DNA from: Phoebastria nigripes | Lineage: Eukaryota > Chordata > Aves > Procellariiformes > Diomedeidae | Assembly: GCA_035582835.1 (NCBI GenBank) | Contig: JAYKAV010003097.1 | Span: forward strand, 111,052-175,051 | Direction: 5' to 3' | DNA: 64,000 nucleotides | Shown here: positions 11,243 through 22,771 of the stretch, one piece after another | How positions within the stretch are numbered: position 1 is the first letter of the stretch | How the letters are laid out: each line of letters begins with the position of its first letter | The notes under the pieces: generated by a model | Seen by the model: the letters and a program-made list of their open reading frames with translations, nothing else | What the model was told of the DNA's origin: nothing | Databases searched by the model: none | Position numbers and translations under genes: made by a program

Positions 11243-13355
11243 ATTGGACAGAGTCTCACATGGTTCTACAAGAAGTCTGCAAAGAAGTGTCACGAGCCAA
11301 TTCCTTATATACACTTACACCAGCACCGATACTGTGAGTGTTGTATGAGGAGCTTCAGCCTGGCCTTGGGTCCATCCCCCAGCATCTGCTCTGCTGCCCA
11401 AAGGTTGCCCCTGAGCACTCCCATTCCAGGATGGTTACAAGACAGTGCTGGGGCTGTTCCTTACCTAATCACCAAGGGAAACTTCACTCCCTTACAGGGG
11501 GTCATTCTGTCTCTGGCATTCCTGCTGCCAGCCAGTTTAACCCCTTCAGCCTTCTTGTCCTCCATGCCAGATCATTCCTCAGTCACAAATTGCCACTGTT
11601 GAGCAGTTATAATTTGAATTTCCTCTTCATGAATCTTGTGGTATGACTTAATAGGAGTAAGAAAGAAAGAAAACAGAAAGTGTAGAAAGTGAAAAGAAAA
11701 GAGTATAATGAGAAAGGACAGAATAATGGACAGGAATACTCTTAGTATTGGAAAGTAAAGCTATAACAGAAAAAATGATGGATGAGGGTAAGAGATTTCT
11801 GCTGTTACTGAATTAGAGATCTTCACATACTATATCGATATATGTTATATGATAGTTTACATTTATATCCATACTTACTGTGTATATAAAAAGAATTGTG
11901 AACTTCACTGTGCTTGAAGAGAAGGGGACTGAAACGTGTCCAGGCCTGATACTAGAAGAACAGACTTTTGTTCTTATTATTGCTGTTATGTGTTAGCTAA
12001 GTCTTACAGAAAAAAATTGTGGAGAAGAAACCCCTAACAGTGTAATAGCTGGGTGGATTATTTTTGTAAGATTTCGTAACAGGAATCTGAAAAAAAAGCA
12101 AGGCAATATGGCCAAGTGCTTCAGGAAAAAAAAGTATAGAAAGGACTGTTAGAAAGAGATTAAGATATGCTCTAGGAAGTCAAATGAGTGGTCCAGCTAG
12201 CACACTATTCTGTCTCCAAGAGTGGCAATAAAAGATGCTATTAAGTAAAGCATGTGAGCCTGTCTACTTCCTTCAATCTTTTCCTCTCATACTCCTCCAG
12301 CATCTAGAATTGTACTAGGAATACTAGAAGGTATAATCCTGCCTAGTGCTTTTAGTACCTATTTATGGATCTTTAGTCCATACATTTGGCTGATAATATC
12401 TGCCTCATTCCTCCTGTGTCAAGGTTCTCAAAATTCAGTACCTGCTTGTAAAAAATACTTGCTTTTATCTGCTCTAAACAGACCTCCTAATATTTTTTTT
12501 TTCAGTTTCACCTAGTTCTTGTATTGAGTCATTTTTTGAACAACAGCCACTTCCTGCACACTGGCTGAGTATTGCTGTCAATCACAAACCATGTCAATTT
12601 GTAGTTATTCCCTCGTTGTCCTACAGATCTGTCCAGGACAAAGAAGTTCTGGAGACAACTAGAGATCAGCTAAGTGTGAACACCAATTAGATGGTGAAAC
12701 TTGGCCTTGGATCCTAGGATTAGTCCTTGGACCTCTTTCTACTTTTATTTATTTCCCTTCATGTACAAACAAGTGCTACAGTTATGTATCTAAGTTTTCA
12801 CACTGATTTCTTCACAATTCCTTACTAAGTAACAGAGACATCCTTCTGCCTACTGGACTGGCTGTCATGAATTCACATTATTTGGCACTTAAGAACCTAC
12901 TTTCCTTTTATAATGAAAGAAGGTCCATGACTTTGTTTTTCAATGGCACTTTTAGCTAAGGAATCTAACTTGTGGCCATTGCTCTGCCAGAATCACCTTT
13001 TATTTGATATAGCTCTTAGGCCAGGTTATAAAATATATTGTGATGGCTAAATCCCATTCACAGGTCCTTACTTTCTAATTGAGTTTGGAAACTGAAAAGA
13101 TGATTGAATTAGTTGATATTCAGCTGAGGCAAGTTAGAGAGATACCAGGAGGGAGGGGAAGAAGATGAATTGGTGTCTGTATTTGAAACAATGTTTTTCT
13201 ATTTGACATGAAGAGTCAAAGACAGGTACAGCTTCTAGGTTTATGAATACATCTGTAACCTATATTTGTATCAGTAATGCAAATTTATTTCTGAGCATTT
13301 TCCATTCTTCTATCGTTATTTTCCGTGCACTTCTTGCCCCTCAGTTGCCTTAATT
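11243..13355. other. Non-coding DNA with a locally GC-richer patch (11335-11600)
   Basis: Most of this stretch is AT-rich and featureless. The part at about 11335-11600 is distinctly richer in G and C (CAGCATCTGCTCTGCTGCCC, GTGCTGGGGCTGTTCC) and starts just after the A-rich tract. It is open in more than one frame but shows no domain I know. It could be an eroded LTR or other retroelement; I cannot assign it. Confidence 0.45.
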
Positions 13356-14436
13356 GGGTGGACTGTCTGGTGGGTGAGGAATTGGTTAGATGGTCGCATC
13401 CAGAGGGTAGTGGTCAACGGCTCAATGTCCAGATGGAGGTCGGCGATGAGTGGCATCCCGCAGGGGTCNGTATTGGGACCAGTACTGTTTAATATCTTCA
13501 CCAATGACATAGACAGAGGGATCAAGCGCACCCTCAGCAAGTTTGCAGACGACACCAAGCTGAGTGGTGCGCTTGACACGCCTGAGGGACAGGATGTCAT
13601 CCAGAGGGACCTGGACAAGCTCAAGAAGTGGGCCCATGTGAACCTCATGAGGTTCAACAAGGCCAAGGGCAAGGTCCTGCACCTGGGTCGGGGCAACCCC
13701 CAGTATCAATACAGGCTGGGGGATGAAGGGCTTGAGAGCAGCCCTNCNGAGAAGGACTTGGGGGTACTGGTGGATGAAAAGCTGGACATGAGCCAACAAT
13801 GTGCAGTCGCAGCCCAGAAGGCCAACCGTATCCTTGGCTGCATCCAAAGAAGCATGGCCAGCAGGTCGAGGGAGGTGATTCTGCCCCTCTAACTCTGCTC
13901 TGGTGAGACCCCACCTGGAGTGCTGCATCCAGCTCTGGAGCCCTCAGCACAAGACAGACATGGACCTGTTGGAGCGGGTCCAGAGGAGGGCTACAAAAAT
14001 GATCAGGGGGATGGACCACCTCTCCTCTGAAGAAAGGCTGAGAGAGTTGGGGTTGTTCAGCCTGGAGAAGAGAAGGCCTTGGGGACACCTTATTGCAGCC
14101 TTTCAGTACTTAAAGGGGGCTTATAAGAAAGATGGGGACAAACTTTTTAGCAGTGCCTGTTGCAACAGGACAAGGGGGAATGGCTTTAAANTAAAAGAGG
14201 GTAGATTTAGACTAGATATAAGGAAGGAATTTTTGACACTGAGGGTGGTGAAACACTGGCACAGGTTGCCCAGAGAGGTGGTAGATGCTCCATCCCTGGA
14301 AACATTCCAGGTCAGTTTGGACGAGGCTCTGAGCAACCTGGTCTAGGTGAAGATGTCCCTGCCCATGGCAGGGGTGTTGCACTAGATGATCTTTAAAGGT
14401 CCCTTCCAACCCAAACTATTCTATGATTCTATGATT
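13356..14436 (+). mobile_element. CR1 LINE, 5'-truncated 1.08-kb copy (copy e)
   Basis: The copy starts abruptly inside the RT domain (GGGTGGACTGTCTGGTGGGTG) and ends with CCTTCCAACCCAAACTATTC and two or so ATTCTATG units. It is very close to copies g and k. With g it shares small diagnostic differences from k: GATGAAGGGCTTGAG where k has GGAGAAGGGATTGAG, and an extra A at the site described under the pseudogene entry. No target-site duplication is visible. Two bases in the middle are N. Confidence 0.95.
13374..14346 (+). pseudogene. CR1 reverse transcriptase part with a +1 frameshift (copy e)
   Basis: The first open piece (13374-13892) carries RT block B ([21 protein letters not shown]) and intact block C ([20 protein letters not shown]), then the thumb ([31 protein letters not shown]). 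It ends at TAA 13890-13892, created by one extra A relative to copy k. The family text resumes in the next frame at 13903 ([36 protein letters not shown]) and continues to the natural C-terminus LSNLV at 14346. Block A is missing through 5' truncation, so the copy is inactive. Confidence 0.9.
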
Positions 14437-15807
14437 AATACAATGTAATCTTTAAAGGTTGTACAGAAGCTTGAAATAATGTCATCATTCTATTACTTTG
14501 CTGTATCATGTGCAGGAATACTTAACTTCTGGTCTCTGGAGCTTGCATCAGATTTCTTTCTTACAAACCACCTGCCACAGAGCGAGCTGCCATGAGAAAG
14601 ATGAGCCAACACAGTTAATTTTTAGATTAAAATATTTGGGAGTTGGCAANAAAGTGTTATTGATGAATTATATAACCTGGAATTTATTTGACTTGTTGAT
14701 ACAGAGTCACTCTTTTAATTAGCATTCCTATTAACAATTTCATAAAAGAGACCATGTGCTGAACACCACTGAGCTAGCCCAGCACCCTTGAGTTTTATGA
14801 GCGCTTTTTTTTTCTCCCCAGAATAAAGAGTCTGGGCCAAANGGCAAAACTGGAATGGCTGCTGCTTCTGGATCTATGGCTAAAATTAAGAAGTCACTGG
14901 CCAATAATGTTAACCATAGTGCTCACACAGTGCTTTTGTGAGTGCTAACTCTAGCAAAAAAAGGTTTTCTATTTTTCTTTTTAGTGTATAAAATTGGATT
15001 AAATCCAGCTTCTATTAAAAGCTGTCAGACATGAAGCACAAATTCTCAAGACTTGGTATTGAGCCAAAATAGATGGCTCACCACTTTCTCACTTGCATTA
15101 CTCATACGAGAGAAAAATACCACAGCCAAATGGAGAAGAAAGTAAGTTTACCAGCATCAGAAAACNTGCAGCAAATTGTGACAATATGCTGACATAGAAG
15201 TAATTTCAAGGTTAAATATTCCTCATTGTGAATGTTCTGTTTATATGGGTTTTAGGCAGTTTTGCTCAGTGCTAGGCTTTTAAAACTAAAATAAATCAAT
15301 AATTTTTATAGAAAATATACTAAAGCTTCATGGGTATCCACTTGCTTCAAAAAGGGGACAAATGGTGTCTAAGGTTTCCAGCACAGATGTATGCATTTAA
15401 TTACAGGTATCCATTTTTTGTAAGGTGAATCACACACTTAAGTACATTTGTCTTTTGATTAAGGGTTGTAGGAACTCCTGACAAATGTAAACATAGTTAA
15501 GGCTAGAAAGCCTCAAATTGCTTAAAAATGTTGAACATAGCTACAGAGAACAGAACTTGCACAGATCCTTCTGCTGGTAGACCTGTTGACCACTCCCCTT
15601 CAGTGACTCTGGCAATTTATATCTTCTTCCCAGTGTGTGTTGAGAACTGACTTCTATCTCTGTTCCATGAAGCAGATTCAGGAAACTAGAGAAAAGCTGA
15701 AGAACTGTTCAGCGAATGAAAAGCTTGTGTCTTTCCCTAGTTACAAACATAAGTAGACCGTGGGCTTACTGTATGATCCAAAGCATGTGTATAATCTTGC
15801 CAAGTGA
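14437..15807. other. AT-rich non-coding DNA, no gene seen
   Basis: No exon, RNA gene or repeat family recognised over 1.4 kb. Single N bases occur at 14650, 14842 and 15166. Confidence 0.55.
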
Positions 15808-15834
15808 CCCTAACCCTAACCCTAACCCTAACCC
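15808..15834 (+). repeat. Interstitial telomeric repeat, (CCCTAA)4 CCC
   Basis: Twenty-seven perfect bases of the vertebrate telomere repeat (C-rich strand on +). To the right lies a CpG-containing GC-rich stretch of about 55 bases (15835-15890, with ACGCGTGG, GGCCGG and CCGACCCCGTGAGC) that stands out from the AT-rich surroundings. Short interstitial telomeric arrays without decay are usually explained by telomerase adding repeats during double-strand-break repair. Ordinary DNA continues on both sides, so this is not a chromosome end. Confidence 0.92.
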
Positions 15835-16086
15835 ACGCGTGGCTGTGGCCGGTCCCTGCTCCGACCCCGTGAGCAAGGGAATAAGGTGTTATTTCTAGAG
15901 GCACATGACATGGTGCTGGCTATCAATACATTCAATGCCTTGTACCCATACACTGAGTATCACATAGGGGCTGTGACAGTTAATCAGTTAGTGTGGCTGT
16001 GGTTATACTAGGGAAATAGATGAGCCCTGGATTAATTACAATATTAATTAAACAATAATAGCTAAAACAAATAGTAAAAACTAAAG
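15835..16086. other. GC-rich flank of the telomeric repeat, then AT-rich DNA
   Basis: The first 55 bases are GC-rich with several CpGs; the rest is plain AT-rich sequence. No gene is seen. Confidence 0.5.
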
Positions 16087-17327
16087 TAGAATCATAGAAT
16101 CATAGAATGGTTTGGGTTGGAAGGGACCTTAAAGATCATCTAGTTCCAAGCCCCCTGCCATGGGCAGGCACACCTTCCACTAGATCAGGTTGCTCAAAGC
16201 TCCATCCAACTCGGCCTTGAACNNNNNNNNNNNNNNNNNNNNNNNNNNNNNNNNNNNNNNNNNNNNNNNNNNNNNNNNNNNNNNNNNNNNNNNNNNNNNN
16301 NNNNNNNNNNNNNNNNNNNNNNNNNNNNNNNNNNNNNNNNNNNNNNNNNNNNNNNNNNNNNNNNNNNNNNNNNNNNNNNNNNNNNNNNNNNNNNNNNNNN
16401 NNNNNNNNNNNNNNNNNNNNNNNNNNNNNNNNNNNNNNNNNNNNNNNNNNNNNNNNNNNNNNNNNNNNNNNNNNNNNNNNNNNNNNNNNNNNNNNNNNNN
16501 NNNNNNNNNNNNNNNNNNNNNNNNNNNNNNNNNNNNNNNNNNNNNNNNNNNNNNNNNNNNNNNNNNNNNNNNNNNNNNNNNNNNNNNNNNNNNNNNNNNN
16601 NNNNNNNNNNNNNNNNNNNNNNNNNNNNNNNNNNNNNNNNNNNNNNNNNNNNNNNNNNNNNNNNNNNNNNNNNNNNNNNNNNNNNNNNNNNNNNNNNNNN
16701 NNNNNNNNNNNNNNNNNNNNNNNNNNNNNNNNNNNNNNNNNNNNNNNNNNNNNNNNNNNNNNNNNNNNNNNNNNNNNNNNNNNNNNNNNNNNNNNNNNNN
16801 NNNNNNNNNNNNNNNNNNNNNNNNNNNNNNNNNNNNNNNNNNNNNNNNNNNNNNNNNNNNNNNNNNNNNNNNNNNNNNNNNNNNNNNNNNNNNNNNNNNN
16901 NNNNNNNNNNNNNNNNNNNNNNNNNNNNNNNNNNNNNNNNNNNNNNNNNNNNNNNNNNNNNNNNNNNNNNNNNNNNNNNNNNNNNNNNNNNNNNNNNNNN
17001 NNNNNNNNNNNNNNNNNNNNNNNNNNNNNNNNNNNNNNNNNNNNNNNNNNNNNNNNNNNNNNNNNNNNNNNNNNNNNNNNNNNNNNNNNNNNNNNNNNNN
17101 NNNNNNNNNNNNNNNNNNNNNNNNNNNNNNNNGTGCAACCATCCAGCTAATTCCTTATCCACCGAGTGGTCCACCTGTCAAATTCACGTCTCTCCGTTTT
17201 AGAGACAAGGATGTCATGTGGGACAGTGTCCAATGCTTTGCACAATTCCAGGTAGATGATGTCAGTCACTCTTCCTTTATCCACCAATGCTGTAACCCCA
17301 TCATAGAAGGCCACCAAATTTGTCAGC
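16087..17327 (-). mobile_element. CR1 LINE, minus strand, interrupted by an assembly gap (copy f)
   Basis: The right part (17133-17327) is the 5' side of the element, ending inside RT. The left part (16087-16222) is the 3' UTR with TAGAATCA-type tail units. The centre is unsequenced. Both visible parts align with copy c almost base for base, and copy f extends about 110 bp further 5'. The minus-strand frame at 17130-17327 reads [20 protein letters not shown], then [13 protein letters not shown], where the family has a D at the E and an F at the L. If this is not a sequencing error, the block A catalytic aspartate is replaced and the copy is inactive. Confidence 0.93.
16223..17132. other. Assembly gap, 910 N
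   Basis: A run of 910 undetermined bases inside CR1 copy f. The corresponding interval of sister copy c (5667-6575) is 909 bases, so the gap very probably hides only CR1 sequence and its stated size is realistic. Apparent open frames through it are meaningless. Confidence 0.97.
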
Positions 17328-18315
17328 AAAAATACATAGCAAAAAAACCCCAAGTAAAACCTAAAGTAATTCTACTGAACAAAATGTTACTTAAACAGCA
17401 ACAATAACGAATAATAACACAACACATGAGGGTCCAATACTTCCTCATGTGGAGTAAGGCTTCCTCCTCTGACACAATCACTCTGCAGAGGAGTCAGGCT
17501 TCTGGCACCCATTCCTACAGGCCCTTTGAAGAATCCCCCTCTACTGTCACACACATCTCACTCTCCATCTCTCTCTCTCTCTCTCAAACATACACTTAAA
17601 AATGCATACATCAGCTTTGCTTTACCATGACAGCTTTATAACACCAGTGTTTTGGTCTGAGCACTACACAGGCTTTGCAGTCAAATATTACTTTGAATGA
17701 TTTCAAGTCATAATCTCTTTCATCTTCTTTTGCTGTTTCCTTCCTCATGTAACTTTCAGGTCCTAATCTCCAGGCACAGTTATTTACTTCATACTACTTT
17801 TAGACATTATATTCACACATCTCCAGGCAAGCATTGGTTACTTGGTCATTGTCTTAGCTCCCCTTTCAGACGTTAACTATAATAATTGCTGTACCCAAAT
17901 TTGCCTCTGGTAAGTTTGTGGTGCCAAGAGATGGCTGTGTAAACTCCTCCATGAGGTTATTATATCTATAGCAAAAGCTGGAACAGTCTGAGTGGTTTAC
18001 TTTTGGTCACTGCACATTTGTCCATATCCTTACTTTGACAGAACTCTTTGAGCAGATTATAGACTAAAACAAGTCTCTGTTTCTATTTTAATATCTAAAT
18101 AACATTTTCGTGTCAGGCAGTCTGACAAGTTGCTTAAAGGCAGACGTCATGTAGAGGGCAATGACATTTCAGCTGAAGTGAGTGTATGTCCTTATGGCAA
18201 GAAACAATGTCTCCGCTTTATTACTATAGAGAATCTAAGATCATGTCCTTGGCCTCATTAGGCCTTGCCAGTGTTCAACTACCTTTATGGCAACTGTACA
18301 AAACCCTTATGTAGT
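17328..18315. other. Non-coding DNA with a small (CT)n tract
   Basis: No gene recognised. A (CT)8-9 microsatellite lies at 17568-17585. The rest is ordinary sequence between a CR1 and a solo LTR. Confidence 0.55.
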
Positions 18316-18904
18316 TGTTGTGGTTTAACTCTGGCAGGCAGTTAAGCCCCATACAGCCACTCAGTCACTGCCCCACAGCAGGGTGGGGGAGAGAACTGGA
18401 AGGGTAAAAGTGAGAAAACCCATGGGCTGAGGTAAAGACAGTTTAATAGGGAAAGCAAAAGCTGCACATGCAAGCAAAACAAAACAAGGAATTCATTCAC
18501 TACTTCCCATCAGCAGGCAGGTGTTCAGCCATCTCCAGGAAAGCGGGGCTCCGTCACGCATGATGGTTATCTGGGTAGACAAACGCCGTAACTCCAGAAG
18601 TTCCTCCTTCTTCCCCCAGCTTTTACTGCTGAGCATGACGTCATACATATGGTATGGGATATCCCTTTGGTCAGTTTGAGTCAGCTGTCCCAACTGTGTC
18701 CTTTCCCAGCTTTTTGTGCACTCCCAGCCTAATTACTGGCAGAGCAGCGTGAGAAGCAGAAAAGGCCTTGACGCTGTGTAAGCACTGCTCAGCAATAGCT
18801 AAAACATCCCTGTGTTATCAACACAGTTTTGGTCACAAATCCAAACCAGCCCCATAGAAGCTACTATGAAGAAAACTAACTCTATTCCAACCCAAACCAG
18901 TACA
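18316..18904 (-). mobile_element. Solo LTR, avian ERVL-type, minus strand
   Basis: The segment is bounded by TG...CA: on the minus strand it begins TGTACTGGTTTGGG and ends GAGTTAAACCACAACA. It is flanked by GTAGT on the left (18311-18315) and CTAGT on the right (18905-18909), a 5-bp target-site duplication with one change, as expected for ERVL integration. It aligns end to end with the LTR at 42020-42629, with the same landmarks (ATAGAGTTA, TCTTCATAGTAGCT, GCTGAGCAGTG, ACCATATG, AAACTGTCTTTA). An ATTAAA polyadenylation signal lies at 18442-18447 (minus). No internal retroviral genes adjoin it, so it is a solo LTR left by LTR-LTR recombination. Confidence 0.88.
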
Positions 18905-18917
18905 CTAGTGAAAAACA

Positions 18918-18918
18918 A

Positions 18919-18975
<57 letters not shown>

Positions 18976-18985
18976 GAGAGAGGGA
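18918..18985. repeat. Poly-A tract with GA-rich end
   Basis: About 50 adenines, nearly unbroken, followed by AGAGAAAGAGAGAGGGAG. It begins a few bases outside the LTR and its target-site duplication. Length is likely imprecise. Confidence 0.92.
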
Positions 18986-21900
18986 GAAACTAAGAAGGAT
19001 AGCACTGACTGCTTTTTAAAAAATTTTTATTATTATAAAGTATTTTTCTTAAAAGTACGGAGTGTTGACATATATAATATATCCCACAGAGTGAAACAGT
19101 ATAGAAGACACTTTCTGTTTTCATTAGGGAAGCTGGAGTATGCTGTCTATTCATCACAGATTTTTAATGGGAGTTTTATACTGAAGATAGGTGATTATTC
19201 CATAAATGTTTTATTTTTAAAGGAACAGGTGAAATGAATCTCATCTATACTTAGTTTTAAAATATTGTCATTTTTCCAGTGGTCTTATGAAAATGTCATC
19301 ATAATGTAAGAAGTTGCTGAAATACTGACTACTGTAAACTAAAAAACAGTGATCAGTATTTCAGTAAATCTTGACTGAGACCAATTTTTTTTTTTTTTTT
19401 ATTACTTCCAAAATTAGAGCACAGTAAGAGCACTGGGGACTTGACCTAAGATGCAGCTTTCTGGACCGCCTGTGTGCTCCATGAGAAACACACATCACTG
19501 CTGTCAACCAAAATTGCAGCAATGATAGTAAGGAATCAGGGAATAACATAAACTGACAAAGGGCATAAACAACACCAACACAATATGTCTTAAAGTGGGA
19601 TTTTAAAGTGTCTTCAGAAATCAGTGTAAATTCTTTAGAAGACAAAGTGATTAGATCAGTCAGGCACCAGCTGATGACATTTCAGGTCATGCAGAGCTTT
19701 GCATTTCACAGTACCAAATGTAATTATCAACTAACTGGTATGCAACGATGCACTACACCCCTATGATATGCTGTTATAGAATAGATGAATTGTATACAAA
19801 TTTAAAACCAAATTCTCTAAAGGAACAAAAAATCTCCTAGCTCCATTTCAGTTATATTCAAAGTCAAAGAATGACAAATACGATTAGTTTATGTCCTGTT
19901 AAGGGAAACTCGGGAGCAGGTGCACAGTTGTGCTCAGTTGAACAGTATTTTTCAAACCAACAGCAGTAAGCATTTCAAGCATTTCCACCTGCCTTGTGAT
20001 CACATCCTATCTCGACAGCTGCTCTCATCAGTACAGTACTTGTGGGTTGCCTGGGGATAGTCCATCTGGGTATGTTCAATGGTATGTTAACCTGTGAAGC
20101 ATATTTGCCTAAGAGAACTTTAAAATACTCTAGGTAGTGTGCTTGAGTCTCTAAAGCCAAGCTGTGAGAATGCAAGATGAATCTGTTCAGGAAGCTAATC
20201 CTGGGGCCTCGAGATGCTTTTCATGTAAAATATAGATATAATCTATCAGTCTATTTAAAAAACAAAAAATTTTTTTTTTTCTTTCTGCACTACAACCAGC
20301 AAAAGGTTCTAAAGGTTTCTCCGTGCTGTTTTCTCTACTTGTTCACTTGAGCGAATTTTATCACACTTAAACTAACTTAGTTTCAGATATGTCTCTATTT
20401 TCATGTGCAAATTATGTTCCCACCTTGAAGGGTGACATATTAACGTCTTTAAACTTTTGTATTTCAAAATGATTATTTTTCTCTTTCAGTCTTGCTACTT
20501 ATATCTCACTGCAACCCCCGGGGAGCTGTGCCTTTTTCCTTGCATTTGAAGGTTTATCTTGGAGACAGGTAAAAGGAAGCAGCCTTTCTTTGTGAATACT
20601 CACACATTTCTACTCTGACACAGATTATATTTTATCATCTATTGCTTGCACAGTTTAAAACCACTGGCAGCAAACTGTCATCATTCCATTCCTGAGGAAC
20701 TTACTCAAGCATCATTTTGATTACCTCTAATGGGAGGTTTTTTTCAAAGGGAATTTTAAATCAGGCTAAATAAATGTGGTATATAATGATGAGGATTACC
20801 TTAAATCCCTGGCTGATGCAATATTCCAGAAATATCTCATGTATAAAATACTTCCCTTTATGTTTGGAATTTAGAAAAAAGTTAATTTATAAAGGTATCA
20901 AAGTGTTTTATTTATTTTTATCACTAATTTTTATTTAGAAACGATGTATTGAAATTTAGTTAGAATTTGAAAGACTACATCAGTTCAACAGCTAAATCAG
21001 TTTTTTCACAACTGAATAGCATATTTAAGCAGTATATTTTTATATATGGCTGCCTGTATGACATTTCTGCTAGGTAGCCTCTTTGCAGTCTCATTTTAAA
21101 TGTAGCTGCATTTCCTTGCATGTTTGATTTGTTTTCAGTATTATTCTGTTACAGCATTAACCATTTCAATAACTATGCACTCTTTGTGTAATTTTAGGCA
21201 GAAAAAAAATCTTTTTTCCATAAATAACTAACAAATATTCTGTGAAGTACATTAGAATTACGACATTGCAGTCATATAAACTTACACATGTTGAACAATG
21301 ATAAAAAAAAAAAATATTAAAAATAATGAACAAATGCAAATATGGGATAAGTGAGATTAGAATCAGGCACATTATACCTTTCATGAAATCACATAAGAAG
21401 TCATTACTGAAATAGCTCTGTGACCTAAACATGATGTACTTTGTGCTGAAGTAACACAAACCTGGAATTTAGATTTCATGTTTTTAAATAGCATCACAGA
21501 GAACTTAAAAGGCTTTGTCAAGTTACGGTGTTTGTGTCATGTTCCAACCTGTAGAAAATGCCTATAACATCATCCTGTTGCAATCCTAGAAATTACATGG
21601 TGACATCAGTCTACACAAGAACATGAGAAATCTCAAAGCTTAGAAGGAGCCAGAAATGGAGGAAAATATTCTTACAGAATGTTGTATTGAGAATAATGAT
21701 AAATTATATATAAACTGCTGTGTTAAACTGTTTTTTTTTCTGTGTGTACTTCAATTGCCTATGAAGGTCCATCATGCTTCGCACCTCCAAAAACTACTTC
21801 AGACTCTGTGAATTCACAATTAAATAACTCAAATTACTAAGATATTTCTGGAAGTAGAGCACTGGAAAGTATATTTACTGGTGTTTTTCAAATTGAAAAT

Positions 21901-22771
21901 ACTATTGGTAAGAATTTATCATTTCCAAAATTAAGATAGTATTGACTGTTGTTGTCCTTCTGTTTCTTTAAACCCATGCTGGGAAATTAAATATGACATT
22001 TGAGTGGCAGGCCTCCTGACTTTTCGACAGAAATAAGTAGCCTCAACATGCCTATGAAAAACACGGTAAAAGTTTAAGCTCTAGAAATAAAAGTTATATT
22101 ACTGGATCAGCCTAAACTTGGAATACAAACTTAGAGCCTTTATTTCAACTTCACTTTACTGCATCAGCATCCTGGGAATAATAAAGATTTCTGATGACAT
22201 ATAACATCAGAGCAATAAATAAATAAAATGCATGAGGCTGATGGAAAATAATGTCAGCAGCTCACAAATACTAAGGTGAGCAAAGTGAGAAAATAGTTTC
22301 AGTCTGATGCTGCTTTCCATGCGCGCAGTGTAAGAATACATTCCCATTTCTTCTGGGAATGGTATCCAGAGCACAGGTTGTCATTAGTGAACTTGCCATA
22401 CACCACTCACGCTTGAATATAAATACAGGAATATCACTTTTACTTTTTTATTCCTTCTTAAGAAGGTAAATCTTTCCTTGTAGGCACGCAAGGATCTCCT
22501 AAAGCTGCACATGCACATCAGAGCCAGTATTAGGAGCTAGTGTTAATCTTTAATTAAAATTCACAGTGCTGAACAGAAAACGTTGAATAGGAGGAGNGAA
22601 GTGAGTCTTATTTTCAGATTTTATTTACAATTCTTTATATTGTACATGTTAAAATAGAAGCATCAGGATCTATGTGCCAGAAGGCCTTCTTTATCCGTTC
22701 TTAGACTAAGACGACTGAAAAGAGGAAAACAAATCAAACAAGGAGTGAAATAACAGCATACTGGGTGCAGA
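18986..22771. other. AT-rich non-coding DNA, no gene seen
   Basis: 3.8 kb without recognisable coding or repeat families. Homopolymer runs occur near 19385-19400 (T) and 20268-20280 (T). The open frames on both strands, up to 97 codons, are unrelated to anything I know. Confidence 0.55.

Noticed and set aside
10991..11602. 203-codon open frame rich in Lys, Pro and Thr
   Set aside because: Its first half is the A-rich and (CAC)n tract, and the second half has no recognisable domain. Low-complexity DNA keeps frames open by chance.
13422..13928. Minus-strand open frames of 100-220 codons over the CR1 copies (also at 26431-27033 and 48064-48729)
   Set aside because: They are antisense shadows of the CR1 reverse transcriptase and recur in the same place in every copy.
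15808..15834. Telomeric repeat as a true chromosome end or a mis-join
   Set aside because: Only four and a half units are present and ordinary DNA continues on both sides. A mis-join would normally bring a longer array, though reads were not available to exclude it.
16180..17407. Long open frames of more than 300 codons on both strands
   Set aside because: They run through the 910-base N gap; only their ends are real sequence, and these are CR1.
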